Notes: generated from the letters alone by a model not told the origin. A stretch of DNA of 64,000 nucleotides from Dyella sp. C9 (GCF_003332825.1 NZ_QIRF01000005.1:1-64000); one strand, 5' to 3'; positions 45,105-54,781 are shown, counted from the first letter of the stretch. Program-made: numbers and translations.

Positions 45105-46547
45105 TCAGCGAGTGCCCGAACGAAGGCGGCTGTGACGGTAGCCGTAGCCCACGTAGATGAGCATGCCGAGCACGGTCCAGCCGGCCAGCAGCATCCAGTT
45201 GCCCAGGTTCATCTGCGCCAGCAGGAACAGGCAGACCAATACGCCCAGCGAGCACACCACCGGCGCGGCCGGCACGCGAAAGCCGCGCGGAAGCTCAGGG
45301 CGCGTGCGACGCAGCACCAGCACGCCGATGCACACCGTGGCGAATGCCAGCAGCGTGCCCATCGACAACAGGTCACCCAGCAGGCTGAGCGGGAAGACCG
45401 CCGCCAGCAGGCCGCCGATCGTGCCCACCAGCAAGGTGGTGCGATGCGGCGTGCGGAAGCGCTCGTGCACCGCGCCGAACGTACGCGGCAACAAGCCATC
45501 GCCCGCCATCGAATAGAGGATGCGGGCCAGCCCCATGTGCATCACCAGGATCACCGAGGTCAGGCCGGCCACGGCCCCCACCTGGGTCAGCAGCTTCAGC
45601 CAGGCCAGCGGCGGATGCGCCGCCAGCGCGGTCGCCACCGGCTCGGCGGTGGCCAGTTGCGGGTACGGCACCAGGCCGGTCAGCACCGCGGCCACCACGA
45701 TGTACAGCACCGTGCAGATGGCCAGCGAGATCAGGATGCCGGCCGGCACGTTCTGCTGCGGATTGCGCGTCTCCTGTGCGGCGGTGGCCACCGCGTCGAA
45801 GCCGATGTAGGCATAGAACACGCTGGTCGCGGCGCGGAACACGCCGGCCCAGCCGTAGTGGTCGCCGCCCTGGCTGGGCGGCACATAGGGGTGCCACAGC
45901 GAGGTGTCGATGTACTGCAGGCCGAACACCACGAACAGGATCACCACCAGCACCTTCAACGCCACCACTACGCTGGCGAACGCCGTCGACTGGCGCGTGC
46001 CGGCGTAGAGCAGCGCCGTGATCGCCGCCACCACCAGCAGCGCAGGCAGGTTGATCCAGGCGCCGGTGGCCACGAAGTGGCCGTCGCGGAAGGCCAGCGG
46101 CGCATTGGACAGCACCGCCGGCATGTCGATGCCGAGACTGTGCAACAGGCCCACGCCGTAGCCGGACCAGCCCACCGCCACCGAGGAAACCGCCAGCAGG
46201 TATTCGGCGACCACGTTCCAACCGATGAACCAGGCCAGCAGCTCGCCGAAGGTGGCGTAGGCATACACGTAGGCGCTGCCGGAGACCGGCAGCATGGCCG
46301 CGAATTCCGCATAGCTCAGCGCGGCCAGCGCAGCGGCCAGGCCGGCCAGCACGAAGGAGATGGTCAGGGCCGGGCCAGCGTGCTCGGCCGCAGCCTGGCC
46401 GGTGATGACGAAGATACCCGCGCCGATCACCGCCCCGACGCCCAATACGATCAGATCCCGCAGACCCAGCGTGCGACGCAGGTTGTCGTTGGCGGAGAGC
46501 GAGGCCTCGATGGGCTTGACGGTAAATAGCGAGCGGATCAGGGACAT
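45105..46547 (-). CDS. APC-superfamily amino acid permease (YfnA/CAT-like)
   Basis: The 480-residue inner-membrane protein has about 12-13 hydrophobic segments and the APC signature GAVIGAGIFVITGQAAAEHAGPA (quoted in part: GAVIGAGIFVITG) in helix 1, plus GFDAVATAAQETRNPQQNVP between helices, as in the cationic amino acid transporter branch. It most likely imports amino acids by proton symport. The start ATG 46547 gives MSLIRSLFTVKPIE, with a GAAGG upstream. It is divergent from the TlpA-like gene. Confidence 0.92.
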   Translation of the reverse strand: MSLIRSLFTVKPIEASLSANDNLRRTLGLRDLIVLGVGAVIGAGIFVITGQAAAEHAGPALTISFVLAGLAAALAALSYAEFAAMLPVSGSAYVYAYATFGELLAWFIGWNVVAEYLLAVSSVAVGWSGYGVGLLHSLGIDMPAVLSNAPLAFRDGHFVATGAWINLPALLVVAAITALLYAGTRQSTAFASVVVALKVLVVILFVVFGLQYIDTSLWHPYVPPSQGGDHYGWAGVFRAATSVFYAYIGFDAVATAAQETRNPQQNVPAGILISLAICTVLYIVVAAVLTGLVPYPQLATAEPVATALAAHPPLAWLKLLTQVGAVAGLTSVILVMHMGLARILYSMAGDGLLPRTFGAVHERFRTPHRTTLLVGTIGGLLAAVFPLSLLGDLLSMGTLLAFATVCIGVLVLRRTRPELPRGFRVPAAPVVCSLGVLVCLFLLAQMNLGNWMLLAGWTVLGMLIYVGYGYRHSRLRSGTR

Positions 46548-46720
46548 GGTGGACGCCTTCGGCAACTCCGGGGGCTGCCTGCTTTGCAGGGTTAAAGCAC
46601 CGAACCATGCCAGCCGTGGTCGCGGCCCGCAACCGCCATCAGTAAGGCGCTGTCGCCGCTTCCGGCATTCCATCGACCTGCCTGCGCCTGCGCTAAGCTC
46701 CCGCCAAAGGGGAGAACACC

Positions 46721-47257
46721 ATGAAACGAATCATTGCCCTCGCGCTGGCTGTCATGGCGCTGGCATGCGCCACCGCGTGCCTGGCCCAGCCCGGTGCGGG
46801 CGATACGCCACCTGACTTCCTCGGCCACGACCGCCACGGCGCCGACGTGCGCGTCTCCAGCTTCCATGGGAAGGTGGTGATCGTCAGCTTCTGGGCCTCC
46901 TGGTGCCCTTATTGCCTGAAGGAAATGCCGATACTGGCGGCGATCCAGAAAAAGGTGGGCGCGGATCAACTGCAGGTGGTGGGCGTCAATCACAAGGACG
47001 ACCTGGATACCTTCAGGAAGATCCGCAACCGTTGGAAGGACCTGGACGTGATCCTTACCTACGAACCCGGCGACAACAGCATCTCCAAGCCGTATGGGAT
47101 CGACGGCCTGCCCTACATGGTGATGATCGGGCGCGACGGCCGCATCGCCCACATTCACGTCGGCTATGGCGAGGATGATCTCGACGGCATCCTGGCCGAA
47201 CTGCAGGACCTGCTGAACGCACCAGCGCTCCCACCGGTCACGGCGGCCCCTCCATAA
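46721..47257 (+). CDS. TlpA/ResA-like periplasmic thioredoxin
   Basis: The 178-residue protein has a signal peptide (hydrophobic to ACLA, about residue 22) and a thioredoxin fold of the TlpA type with the active site Cys62-Pro-Tyr-Cys65 in FWASWCPYCLKEMP and the cis-proline region IDGLPYMVMIG. It probably reduces disulfides in the periplasm, for example in cytochrome c maturation or repair. GGGGAG precedes ATG 46721. It lies just before dnaE. Confidence 0.92.
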   Translation: MKRIIALALAVMALACATACLAQPGAGDTPPDFLGHDRHGADVRVSSFHGKVVIVSFWASWCPYCLKEMPILAAIQKKVGADQLQVVGVNHKDDLDTFRKIRNRWKDLDVILTYEPGDNSISKPYGIDGLPYMVMIGRDGRIAHIHVGYGEDDLDGILAELQDLLNAPALPPVTAAPP

Positions 47258-47355
47258 GCGGGGCGGCCGTTGCCGGGCCGCTGGCGGGGCGGATGTCAAT
47301 TCTTGCCCGTCCCGCCCCGCGCCGGTAGGCTGGCGTTCCATCCTGCGCGCGCGCC

Positions 47356-50300
47356 ATGTCCGTCCGCTTCGCCCACCTGCACCTGCACAGCGAGTATTCG
47401 CTGGTCGACTCGACCATCCGTATCAAGGGCATGGTCGATGCCTGCGTGCGCGCGGGCATCCCAGCAGTGGCGTTGACCGACGACAGCAACATGTTCGCGC
47501 TGGTGAAGTTCTACAAGGCCTGCAGCGCAGCCGGCATCAAGCCGATCGGTGGCGCGGACCTCTGGGTGAGCTCGCCCGACGATCCGCGCCCGTGGCGCCT
47601 CACCGTGTTCTGCCAGAACCACGAGGGTTATCTCAACCTCTCGCGCCTGGTGTCGCGCGCCTGGCGCGACGGGCAGCACAGCGGCCGTGCCATGGTCGAC
47701 ATGGCCTGGCTCACTCCGCAGGCCACCCACGGCCTGATCGCCATGCTCGGCCGCGAAAGCGAGGCCGGGCGCATCGCGGTGAACCAGGGCGTGGACGTCG
47801 CAGCCGCGCGGCTGCGTCCGTTCGCCACCCAGATGGCCGACCGCCTGTATCTGGAGCTCACCCGCACCGGCCGCGAAGGCGAAGAGAACTGGAACGCCGC
47901 GGCGCTCGCGCTGGCCGCCCAGCTCGACCTGCCGGTGATCGCCAGCAACGACGTGCGCTTCCTCAAGCAGGAAAACTTCGAGTCGCACGAAGCCCGCGTG
48001 TGCATCAACCAGGGCCGCGTGCTGGCCGATCCCAAGCGTCCGCGCGACTACAGCGACCAGCAGTACCTGAAGTCGCCCGAGGAGATGGAGGCGCTGTTCG
48101 CCGACATTCCCGAGGCGCTGGAAAACACCCTCGAGCTGGCCAAGCGCTGCACCCTGGAACTGAGCTTCGGCACCTACTACCTGCCCGACTTCCCGGTGCC
48201 TGAAGGCCACGACCTGGCCAGCTACATCCGCGAGCTTTCCCGCGAGGGCCTGAGGGAGCGACTGGCGTTCGCCGGCGTCGCGCCGGGTCGCACGCAGGAG
48301 GAGTACGAAACGCGCCTGGAACGCGAGCTGGACGTCATCATCAAGATGGGCTTCCCCGGCTACTTCCTGATCGTGGCGGACTTCATCAACTGGGGTAAGC
48401 AGAACGGCATTCCTGTGGGCCCCGGGCGTGGTTCGGGTGCAGGCTCGCTGGTGGCCTGGGTGCTGAAGATCACGGATCTCGACCCGATCCAGTTCGACCT
48501 GCTGTTCGAGCGATTCCTCAATCCAGAACGCGTGTCGATGCCCGACTTCGACATCGACTTCTGCATGGATCGCCGCGACGAGGTGATCGACTACGTCGCG
48601 CGCAAGTACGGCCGCGACCACGTCAGCCAGATCATCACCTACGGCTCGATGGCGGCCAAGGCTGTGCTGCGCGACTCCGGGCGCGTGCTCGGCATGGGCT
48701 ACAACGCGGTCGACCGCATCGCCAAGCTGATTCCGGCGCGTCCGCTCGACCTCACGCTGCAATGCGCGCTGGGTCGTTCGGAGAAAGCCAAGAAAGAACC
48801 CGATCGCATCGTCAAGGACTTCTGCGACCTGTACGAACAGGACGAGGAAGCGCGCACGCTGATCGACCTCGCGCTGAGCCTGGAAAGCCTCACGCGCGGC
48901 GTCGGCAAGCACGCCGGTGGCGTGGTGATCGGTCCCAAGCCGCTCACCGAATTCGCCCCGCTGTACTGCGAACCGGGCGGCGCCGGCGTGGTGACCCAGT
49001 ACGACAAGGACGACGTGGAAACCGTCGGCCTGGTGAAGTTCGACTTCCTCGGCCTGCGCACGCTCACCATCATCGATTGGGCGGTGAAAGCCATCAACGC
49101 GCGACGCGCGGCGGCGGGCGAGGAAGCGCTCGACATCGCGGCGATTGCCACCGACGACGTGGCCGCCTACGAGTTGCTGAAGAAGGCGCAGACCGTCGCC
49201 GTGTTCCAGCTCGAATCCTCGGGCATGCAGCGCATGCTCAAGGACGCCAAGCCCGACCGCTTCGAGGACATCATCGCGCTGGTGGCGCTCTATCGCCCCG
49301 GCCCGATGGACCTGATCCCCAGCTTCGTCGCCCGTAAGCACGGCCGCGAGGAAGTGGAATACCCCGACCCGCGCGTCGAGCCGATCCTGAAAGAGACCTA
49401 CGGCATCATGGTCTACCAGGAGCAGGTGATGCAGATGGCGCAGATCGTGGGCGGCTATTCGCTCGGCGGCGCCGACCTGCTGCGTCGCGCGATGGGCAAG
49501 AAAAAGCCCGAGGAGATGGTCAAGCACCGCGCGATGTTCCGCGAGGGTGCGGCCAAGGACGGGCTCACCGGCGACAAGGCCGACCAGATCTTCGACCTGA
49601 TGGAGAAGTTCGCGGGCTACGGCTTCAACAAGTCGCACGCCGCCGCGTATGCGCTGGTCTCCTACCAGACGGCCTGGCTGAAGGCGCACTACCCCGCCGA
49701 GTTCATGGCCGCGACGATCTCGTCGGACATGGACAACACCGACAAGGCGGTGACCTTCATCGACGAGTCCAAGGCGATCGGCCTGAAGGTGCTGCCGCCG
49801 GACGTCAACGCGTCGGAATTCATGTTCGTCGCGGTGGAACCCAAGGTGATCCGCTACGGCCTGGGCGCGATCAAGGGCGTCGGCCAGGGTGCATGCGAGG
49901 CGATTGCCGACGAACGGCGCCGTGGTGGCGCGTATACCGATCTGGCCGACTTCTGTCGTCGCGTCGACTCGACCAAACTCAACCGCCGCGTACTGGAAGC
50001 GCTGATTCTTTCCGGTTCGCTCGATGCCCTGGCCCCCAACCGCGCCAGCCTGATGGCACAGCTGCCCCATGCCATGAAGGCAGCGGACCAGCACCTGCGC
50101 AACCAGCAGAGCGGCCAGAACGACATGTTCGGCGCCATGATGGGCGCGAGCGCGCCAACCGTCGAAGTCGATCTGCCCATCGTGGCCGACTGGCCGCTGG
50201 AGCAGACCCTGCAGGGCGAGCGCGACACGCTCGGCCATTACCTGTCTGGCCATCCCACCGATCCGTGGCGGGAGGAGCTGGCCCAGCTTTCCACTTGCCC

Positions 50301-50910
50301 GCTGGGCGAGATCGCCGAGCGCTACCAGCCCCCCAAGCCGCGCAAGAGCGACGGCGAGGACAACCGCTTCCGCCGCGGCCCGGACACGCCGTGGACGGTG
50401 GCCGGCATGGTCACCGCCGTGCGCAAGCGCGGTGACAGCGACGCCTTCGTGCGGCTGGAGGACGGCACCGGCATCATCGAGGTCAGCTTCTTCGGCGAGC
50501 TGTACCAGCAGGTCGCCCCACTGCTTACCCGCGACCAGTTGCTGGTGGTGGAAGGTGGCCTGCGCATTGACGAATTCTCCGGCGGCGGCTTTGCCGTGCG
50601 CGCCCGCAGCGCGCTCAGCCTCGGTGACGCCTGCCGCCGCTACGCCCGTCTGCTGCGTTTAAAACTGAACGGCGTCGGCCCTGGCTTCATCGACGACTTG
50701 CGCCGCACGCTCTCCGGCTACCGTGGCGGACGCGCCAGCGTGGTGCTGTACGGCTACCACAACCAGGTGGCCCAGGCCGACCTGGAGCTGGGCGAGGAGT
50801 GGCGCGTGGACGCCATCCCCGAACTGCTGCGCGCCATCCGCGCCGTGCCGGGCGTGGAAGCGGCCAGGCTGCGCATCGTCAAGACGGATGATCGGCCGCG
50901 GGGCGATTAG
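47356..50910 (+). CDS. dnaE: DNA polymerase III subunit alpha
   Basis: DnaE is the replicative polymerase. The 1184-residue protein has an N-terminal PHP domain (HLHLHSEYSLVDSTIR), the palm with catalytic aspartates in MPDFDIDFC (397-401) and the third later, fingers (EQVMQMAQIVGGYSLGGADL), the helix-hairpin-helix (GYGFNKSHAAAYAL), a C-terminal OB fold (TVAGMVTAVRKRGDSDAFV) and a tau-binding tail. No Shine-Dalgarno is seen before ATG 47356, but homology fixes the start at MSVRFAHLHLHSEY. Confidence 0.98.
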   Translation: MSVRFAHLHLHSEYSLVDSTIRIKGMVDACVRAGIPAVALTDDSNMFALVKFYKACSAAGIKPIGGADLWVSSPDDPRPWRLTVFCQNHEGYLNLSRLVSRAWRDGQHSGRAMVDMAWLTPQATHGLIAMLGRESEAGRIAVNQGVDVAAARLRPFATQMADRLYLELTRTGREGEENWNAAALALAAQLDLPVIASNDVRFLKQENFESHEARVCINQGRVLADPKRPRDYSDQQYLKSPEEMEALFADIPEALENTLELAKRCTLELSFGTYYLPDFPVPEGHDLASYIRELSREGLRERLAFAGVAPGRTQEEYETRLERELDVIIKMGFPGYFLIVADFINWGKQNGIPVGPGRGSGAGSLVAWVLKITDLDPIQFDLLFERFLNPERVSMPDFDIDFCMDRRDEVIDYVARKYGRDHVSQIITYGSMAAKAVLRDSGRVLGMGYNAVDRIAKLIPARPLDLTLQCALGRSEKAKKEPDRIVKDFCDLYEQDEEARTLIDLALSLESLTRGVGKHAGGVVIGPKPLTEFAPLYCEPGGAGVVTQYDKDDVETVGLVKFDFLGLRTLTIIDWAVKAINARRAAAGEEALDIAAIATDDVAAYELLKKAQTVAVFQLESSGMQRMLKDAKPDRFEDIIALVALYRPGPMDLIPSFVARKHGREEVEYPDPRVEPILKETYGIMVYQEQVMQMAQIVGGYSLGGADLLRRAMGKKKPEEMVKHRAMFREGAAKDGLTGDKADQIFDLMEKFAGYGFNKSHAAAYALVSYQTAWLKAHYPAEFMAATISSDMDNTDKAVTFIDESKAIGLKVLPPDVNASEFMFVAVEPKVIRYGLGAIKGVGQGACEAIADERRRGGAYTDLADFCRRVDSTKLNRRVLEALILSGSLDALAPNRASLMAQLPHAMKAADQHLRNQQSGQNDMFGAMMGASAPTVEVDLPIVADWPLEQTLQGERDTLGHYLSGHPTDPWREELAQLSTCPLGEIAERYQPPKPRKSDGEDNRFRRGPDTPWTVAGMVTAVRKRGDSDAFVRLEDGTGIIEVSFFGELYQQVAPLLTRDQLLVVEGGLRIDEFSGGGFAVRARSALSLGDACRRYARLLRLKLNGVGPGFIDDLRRTLSGYRGGRASVVLYGYHNQVAQADLELGEEWRVDAIPELLRAIRAVPGVEAARLRIVKTDDRPRGD

Positions 50911-50922
50911 CCCGCCCTAATT

Positions 50923-50954
50923 GCCGTCATTCGCGCCTTCGCGGCAATGACGGC
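50923..50954. repeat. palindromic hairpin after dnaE
   Basis: GCCGTCATT (50923-50931) pairs with AATGACGGC (50946-50954), with a smaller CGCG/GCGG pairing in the loop. CGTCATTCCCG-type palindromes of this build are widespread in proteobacterial genomes. A TTTGTG follows, so it may also end dnaE transcripts. Confidence 0.6.
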
Positions 50955-50990
50955 TTTGTGAAGCCTGACGCACGACCCATACGCCCCCGT

Positions 50991-51019
50991 TTCCGCGATT
51001 TTTCCCAGACCGGTATACT
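50991..51019 (+). promoter_or_regulatory. accA promoter
   Basis: TTCCGC (50991-50996), 17 bases and TATACT (51014-51019) form a sigma70-type promoter. The transcript would start about 25 bases before the accA start codon at 51050. Confidence 0.65.
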
Positions 51020-51049
51020 GGTGCGCTTCCGTGTCCTGAAATGCACCGA

Positions 51050-52006
51050 ATGAATCCCAACTTCCTCGATTTCGAACACCCGATCGCCGAGCTGGACGCG
51101 AAGATTGAAGAGCTTCGCCATGCCAGCCACGGGCAGGCGTTCAACATCGACGAAGAAGTCGGCCGCCTGCGCGAAAAGTTGAAGCTGAAGACCAACGAGA
51201 TCTTCCGCAACCTCACGCCCTGGCAGGTGACCCAGTTGTCGCGCCATCCGGCGCGCCCGTACACGCTCGACTACATCAGCGTGATCTGCGACGAGTTCCA
51301 CGAGCTGGCCGGCGACCGCGCCTATGCGGACGACGCCGCCATCGTGGGCGGCCTGGGCCGCATCAATGGCCGTTCGGTGGTGATCATCGGCCACCAGAAG
51401 GCACGCGACACCAAGGGCAAGGTACGCCGCAATTTCGGCATGCCGCGTCCCGAGGGTTACCGCAAGGCGCTGCGCCTGATGAAGATGGCCGAACGCTTCG
51501 GCCTGCCCCTGCTCACCCTGATCGACACCCCAGGCGCCTACCCGGGCGTGGGCGCCGAAGAGCGCGGCCAGTCCGAGGCCATCGCGCGCAACCTGCTGGA
51601 AATGGCCGACCTCAAGACGCCCATCGTCTGCACCGTGATCGGAGAAGGCGGCTCGGGTGGTGCACTCGCCATCGGTGTGGGCGACCGCACTGTCATGTTG
51701 CAGTACTCCACCTATTCGGTGATCTCGCCCGAAGGCTGCGCCTCGATCCTGTGGAAGAGCGCCGAGAAGGCCAGGGACGCCGCCGAGGCCCTGGGCCTCA
51801 CCGCGCCGCGCCTGCTGGAGCTGGGCCTGATCGACAAGGTGGTGCGCGAGCCGCTGGGCGGCGCCCATCGCAACCCGCACTCCATGGCCGTGCGCCTGAA
51901 GGCCGTGCTGATGAACCAGCTCGACGAGCTCGAAGCGATGCCTTTGAAGGACCTGCTCGAGCAGCGCTACAAGCGCCTGCGCGGTTACGGCGCCTACATC
52001 GAGTAA
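51050..52006 (+). CDS. accA: acetyl-CoA carboxylase carboxyltransferase subunit alpha
   Basis: AccA with AccD transfers carboxyl from biotin to acetyl-CoA, giving malonyl-CoA, the first step of fatty acid synthesis. The 318-residue protein starts [19 protein letters not shown], as in relatives; an ATG nine bases earlier (51041) is in frame but less likely. Key stretches are [41 protein letters not shown] and [17 protein letters not shown], forming the oxyanion holes. AccD is not in this window. Confidence 0.97.
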   Translation: MNPNFLDFEHPIAELDAKIEELRHASHGQAFNIDEEVGRLREKLKLKTNEIFRNLTPWQVTQLSRHPARPYTLDYISVICDEFHELAGDRAYADDAAIVGGLGRINGRSVVIIGHQKARDTKGKVRRNFGMPRPEGYRKALRLMKMAERFGLPLLTLIDTPGAYPGVGAEERGQSEAIARNLLEMADLKTPIVCTVIGEGGSGGALAIGVGDRTVMLQYSTYSVISPEGCASILWKSAEKARDAAEALGLTAPRLLELGLIDKVVREPLGGAHRNPHSMAVRLKAVLMNQLDELEAMPLKDLLEQRYKRLRGYGAYIE

Positions 52007-52020
52007 TCCAGCACGCCCCC

Positions 52021-52124
52021 TGTAGCAGCGCACCCTGTGCGAGCCCTACCCGTCGGCGAATGCACCGCATGTCGCCCACAGGGTGGGCTTCTACAGGAGA
52101 AGCGCGCTCCATGCGCGCGACCGG
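52021..52124. repeat. REP cluster of three arms after accA
   Basis: A plus-sense arm at 52021-52043 (TGTAGCAGCGCACCCTGTGC), an inverted arm at 52071-52095 (CGCCCACAGGGTGGGCTTCT) and a diverged third arm at 52098-52124 (AAGCGCGCTCCATGCGCGCG) fill most of the accA-NYN gap. Confidence 0.65.
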
Positions 52125-52187
52125 CCTCACCGCCTCCTCACGCCCACGCGCTACCATCCGCGGCAACGCCGCCGAGGAAATCGCGCC

Positions 52188-52943
52188 ATGGCCAACGAAC
52201 ACGCCACCAAGCTTGCCGTGCTGATCGACGCCGACAACGCGCAGCCCGCGATTGCGGAAGCGCTGCTGGCCGAGGTCGCCAAGTACGGCACCGCGCACGT
52301 GAAGCGCGCCTATGGCGACTGGACGTCCAATCACCTCAAGAGCTGGAAAGAGCAGTTGCTCACGCAATCCATCCAGCCCATGCAGCAATTCGGCTACACC
52401 AGTGGCAAGAACGCCACTGACTCGGCGATGATCATCGATGCGATGGACCTGCTGTACTCCGGTCGCTTCGACGGCTTCTGCATCGTCTCCAGCGACAGCG
52501 ATTTCACCCGCCTCGCCGCGCGCATCCGCGAATCGGGACTGATCGTGTACGGCTTTGGCGAGCGCAAGACACCCGATCCCTTCGTGGCCGCCTGCGACAA
52601 GTTCATCTACACCGACATCCTGGTCGCCAAACCCGATGAGGAGCAGCCGCTCAAGCCACGCACCGCCGCGCAGCTCAAGCAGGACTCCAGCCTGGTGAAC
52701 CTCCTGCGCAATGCGGTGGAAGCCGCCTCCGACGACGACGGCTGGGCCGCGCTGGGCGGCGTGGGTTCCATCGTCACCAAACAGCGCCCGAACTTCGACG
52801 CACGCAGCTACGGCTACAACAAGCTCAGCGAATTGATCGCGGCGACCACCCTGTTCGAGATCGACCGGCGCAGCCCGGGGGAAGGCCGGCCCAAGGTGAT
52901 CTACGTACGCAACAAGACCAAGAAATCCCCTGCTCGTGATTGA
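52188..52943 (+). CDS. NYN-domain RNase-like protein with OST-HTH/LOTUS domain
   Basis: The 251-residue protein joins a NYN/PIN-like nuclease domain (about 5-150; ATKLAVLIDADNAQP, NATDSAMIIDAMDLLYSG, IVSSDSDFTRLAARIRESG, with the acidic metal residues present) to a C-terminal OST-HTH/LOTUS RNA-binding domain (about 170-245; GVGSIVTKQRPNFDARSYGYNK). It likely acts on RNA in the cytoplasm; the target is unknown. GAGGAAA precedes ATG 52188. Its last codons overlap the tilS GTG. Confidence 0.88.
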   Translation: MANEHATKLAVLIDADNAQPAIAEALLAEVAKYGTAHVKRAYGDWTSNHLKSWKEQLLTQSIQPMQQFGYTSGKNATDSAMIIDAMDLLYSGRFDGFCIVSSDSDFTRLAARIRESGLIVYGFGERKTPDPFVAACDKFIYTDILVAKPDEEQPLKPRTAAQLKQDSSLVNLLRNAVEAASDDDGWAALGGVGSIVTKQRPNFDARSYGYNKLSELIAATTLFEIDRRSPGEGRPKVIYVRNKTKKSPARD

Positions 52944-54225
52944 GTTGCCTGCAACGCTGGAACAGGCGCTGCGTGGGCAGCAGGGCGGTGCGCTGTGCGT
53001 GGCCTACAGCGGCGGCCCCGACTCCACGGCCCTGTTACATGCGCTCGCCCAGCTGCCTTTGGCACAGGCGCGCGGCCTGCGCGCGCTGCATGTCGATCAC
53101 GGCCTGCACCCGCAAAGCCACGCCTGGGCCGAACACTGCCGGCAGCTTGCCGGGGAATGGAGGGTGTCCTGCCTGGTCCTGCGCGTGGAAGTGGACCACG
53201 CCCGAGGGTACGGACTGGAAGCAGCGGCACGTGAGGCGCGTTACCGCGCCTTTGCGCTTTCGCTGCGTCCAGGTGAGCGCCTTCTGCTGGGCCATCACCG
53301 CGACGACCAGGCCGAAACCGTGCTGCTGAAGCTGCTGCGTGGCGCCGGCCCGGAAGGTCTGGGCGGCATGCGCCCGCAACGCCCGCTGGGGCAGGGCATG
53401 CTGTGGCGCCCGCTGCTCGACGTACCGCGCGACACGCTGCGCCGCTACGTGCGGGATCATCGACTGCCTTGCATCGAAGACCCCTCCAACGCCGACAGCC
53501 GCCTCTCGCGCAACTTTCTCCGTCACGAGGTGATGCCACGCCTGAGCCAGCATTGGCCGCAGGCGGTGGAATCGATCCTGCACAGCGCGCGCCTGAGCCG
53601 CGCCGCCGCCGATGCGTTGGAGCAGCAATGGCGCCCCGCCCTCACCGCGCTGCTCGACCCGGCCAGCGGCAGCCTGGACTCCGCCGGCTGGCTGGCCTTG
53701 CCACAGGCGCTGCGCCAGCCCTTGCTCGACGAATGGCTGCATGCGCGCGGCCTGCCCGCCCCGACCACGGCCCAGCGCGAACAGATCGAGCGGCAGTGCC
53801 TGGCGCGCGACGGCCAGCTGCCATGCATCCGCTGGGCCGGCGCGGAGCTGCACGTGTGGAAGGGCCGACTCTGGGCGCTGCCACCGCAACCGGTGATCGA
53901 TCCGCAGTGGCAGTCATCGTGGCATGGCGAGCCGCTGCCCCTGCCCGATGGCGGCAGCCTGCTGCTGGAGCCGGCTGGACGGCTCGCCGAACCCCTGACG
54001 GTGCGCCTGCGCCAGGGCGGTGAACAGTTGCGGCCGGCCGGCGACGCCCACACCCGAGAGCTCCGCGACCTGTTCCAGCAGAGTGCCATGCCGCCGTGGC
54101 GACGCCTGGCCTGCCCCTTGCTCTACGCGGGCGAAGAGCTGGTCGGCGTCGGCGACCGTTGGCTCAGCGCCCGAGGCGCCAGCCTGTTCGGCCCCGCCCG
54201 TCCGCACTGGCAGCCCGCGTTCTAG
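52936..54225 (+). CDS. tilS: tRNA(Ile)-lysidine synthase
   Basis: TilS attaches lysine to C34 of the CAU-anticodon tRNA-Ile so that it reads AUA. The 429-residue protein has the PP-loop SGGPDST (25-31) of N-type ATP pyrophosphatases, HRDDQAETVLLKLLRGAG, EDPSNAD and a C-terminal tRNA-recognition domain. GTG 52936 overlaps the preceding gene by eight bases, so the NYN and TilS proteins are translationally linked. accA-tilS proximity is common in gammaproteobacteria. Confidence 0.95.
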   Translation: MIELPATLEQALRGQQGGALCVAYSGGPDSTALLHALAQLPLAQARGLRALHVDHGLHPQSHAWAEHCRQLAGEWRVSCLVLRVEVDHARGYGLEAAAREARYRAFALSLRPGERLLLGHHRDDQAETVLLKLLRGAGPEGLGGMRPQRPLGQGMLWRPLLDVPRDTLRRYVRDHRLPCIEDPSNADSRLSRNFLRHEVMPRLSQHWPQAVESILHSARLSRAAADALEQQWRPALTALLDPASGSLDSAGWLALPQALRQPLLDEWLHARGLPAPTTAQREQIERQCLARDGQLPCIRWAGAELHVWKGRLWALPPQPVIDPQWQSSWHGEPLPLPDGGSLLLEPAGRLAEPLTVRLRQGGEQLRPAGDAHTRELRDLFQQSAMPPWRRLACPLLYAGEELVGVGDRWLSARGASLFGPARPHWQPAF

Positions 54226-54276
54226 CCACGCCACGCGCGCGGAGCACGGGTAAAGCGGTAACGACGCGGCGCGGCG

Positions 54277-54344
54277 GTCGCCCACAGGGTGGGCTCCTAC
54301 AAAAGCGCCAGCCCTCCCCCTGTAGGAGCGCACCCTGTGCGCGA
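54277..54344. repeat. REPIN (paired inverted REP) after tilS
   Basis: An inverted arm at 54277-54301 (CGCCCACAGGGTGGGCTCCT) faces a plus-sense arm at 54321-54344 (GTAGGAGCGCACCCTGTGCG) across 19 bases. The left arm carries CCCAC/GTGGG in place of CGCAC/GTGCG, a compensated change that keeps the hairpin. Confidence 0.8.
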
Positions 54345-54363
54345 AAACCAACAGGGCGGCGAC

Positions 54364-54386
54364 GGCGGAACCCGGATGGTTCCGCC
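54364..54386. terminator. 9-bp perfect hairpin downstream of tilS
   Basis: GGCGGAACC (54364-54372) pairs with GGTTCCGCC (54378-54386) around five bases. Only TTGCC follows, so termination is uncertain. Confidence 0.45.
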
Positions 54387-54421
54387 TTGCCCGTCGAGTG
54401 GGGCTTTGAGCCCTCCACCGT

Positions 54422-54469
54422 CACCCACAGGGTGGGCGCGGCGGGGGTGCGTCGCACCGTCGGTGCGAC
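54422..54469. repeat. single REP half-arm and adjacent hairpin before xseB
   Basis: CACCCACAGGGTGGGCGCG (54422-54440) is a lone REP-type arm. It is followed by the hairpin GTCGCACC/GGTGCGAC (54451-54458 and 54462-54469) and then CTTTT, which could terminate transcription from tilS. Confidence 0.5.
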
Positions 54470-54523
54470 CTTTTGGTCGCATTGGATTGATTCCGGTCGC
54501 CCCCTGCGCTAGCTTTGCGGGCC

Positions 54524-54781
54524 ATGGCCAAGTCTGCTTCCGCCCCTGCCAGTCCCGCTCCCGCCGCCGATTTCGAACACTCGCTGGACGAACTCGAGCA
54601 GCTGGTGGCGCGTATGGAAGGCGGCGACCTGAGCCTCGATGAGTCCCTCGCCTCCTTCGAGCGCGGCATCGGCCTCTATCGCCACTGCCAGCAGGCATTG
54701 GAAAATGCCGAATTGCGTGTGCGACTGCTGCTCGACCCCGATGCCCCAGATACTGCCGAACCGTTTGAACCCGAGCTCTGA
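54524..54781 (+). CDS. xseB: exodeoxyribonuclease VII small subunit
   Basis: XseB is the small helical subunit of ExoVII, which degrades single-stranded DNA with XseA. The 85-residue protein has the family core [20 protein letters not shown] and [20 protein letters not shown], after a Pro/Ala-rich start. ATG 54524 gives the best start. It overlaps ispA by 41 bases. xseA is not in this window. Confidence 0.95.
   Translation: MAKSASAPASPAPAADFEHSLDELEQLVARMEGGDLSLDESLASFERGIGLYRHCQQALENAELRVRLLLDPDAPDTAEPFEPEL

Noticed and set aside
47296..50253. Minus-strand open frame of 985 codons
   Set aside because: It is antisense to dnaE and has no ribosome site or family features.
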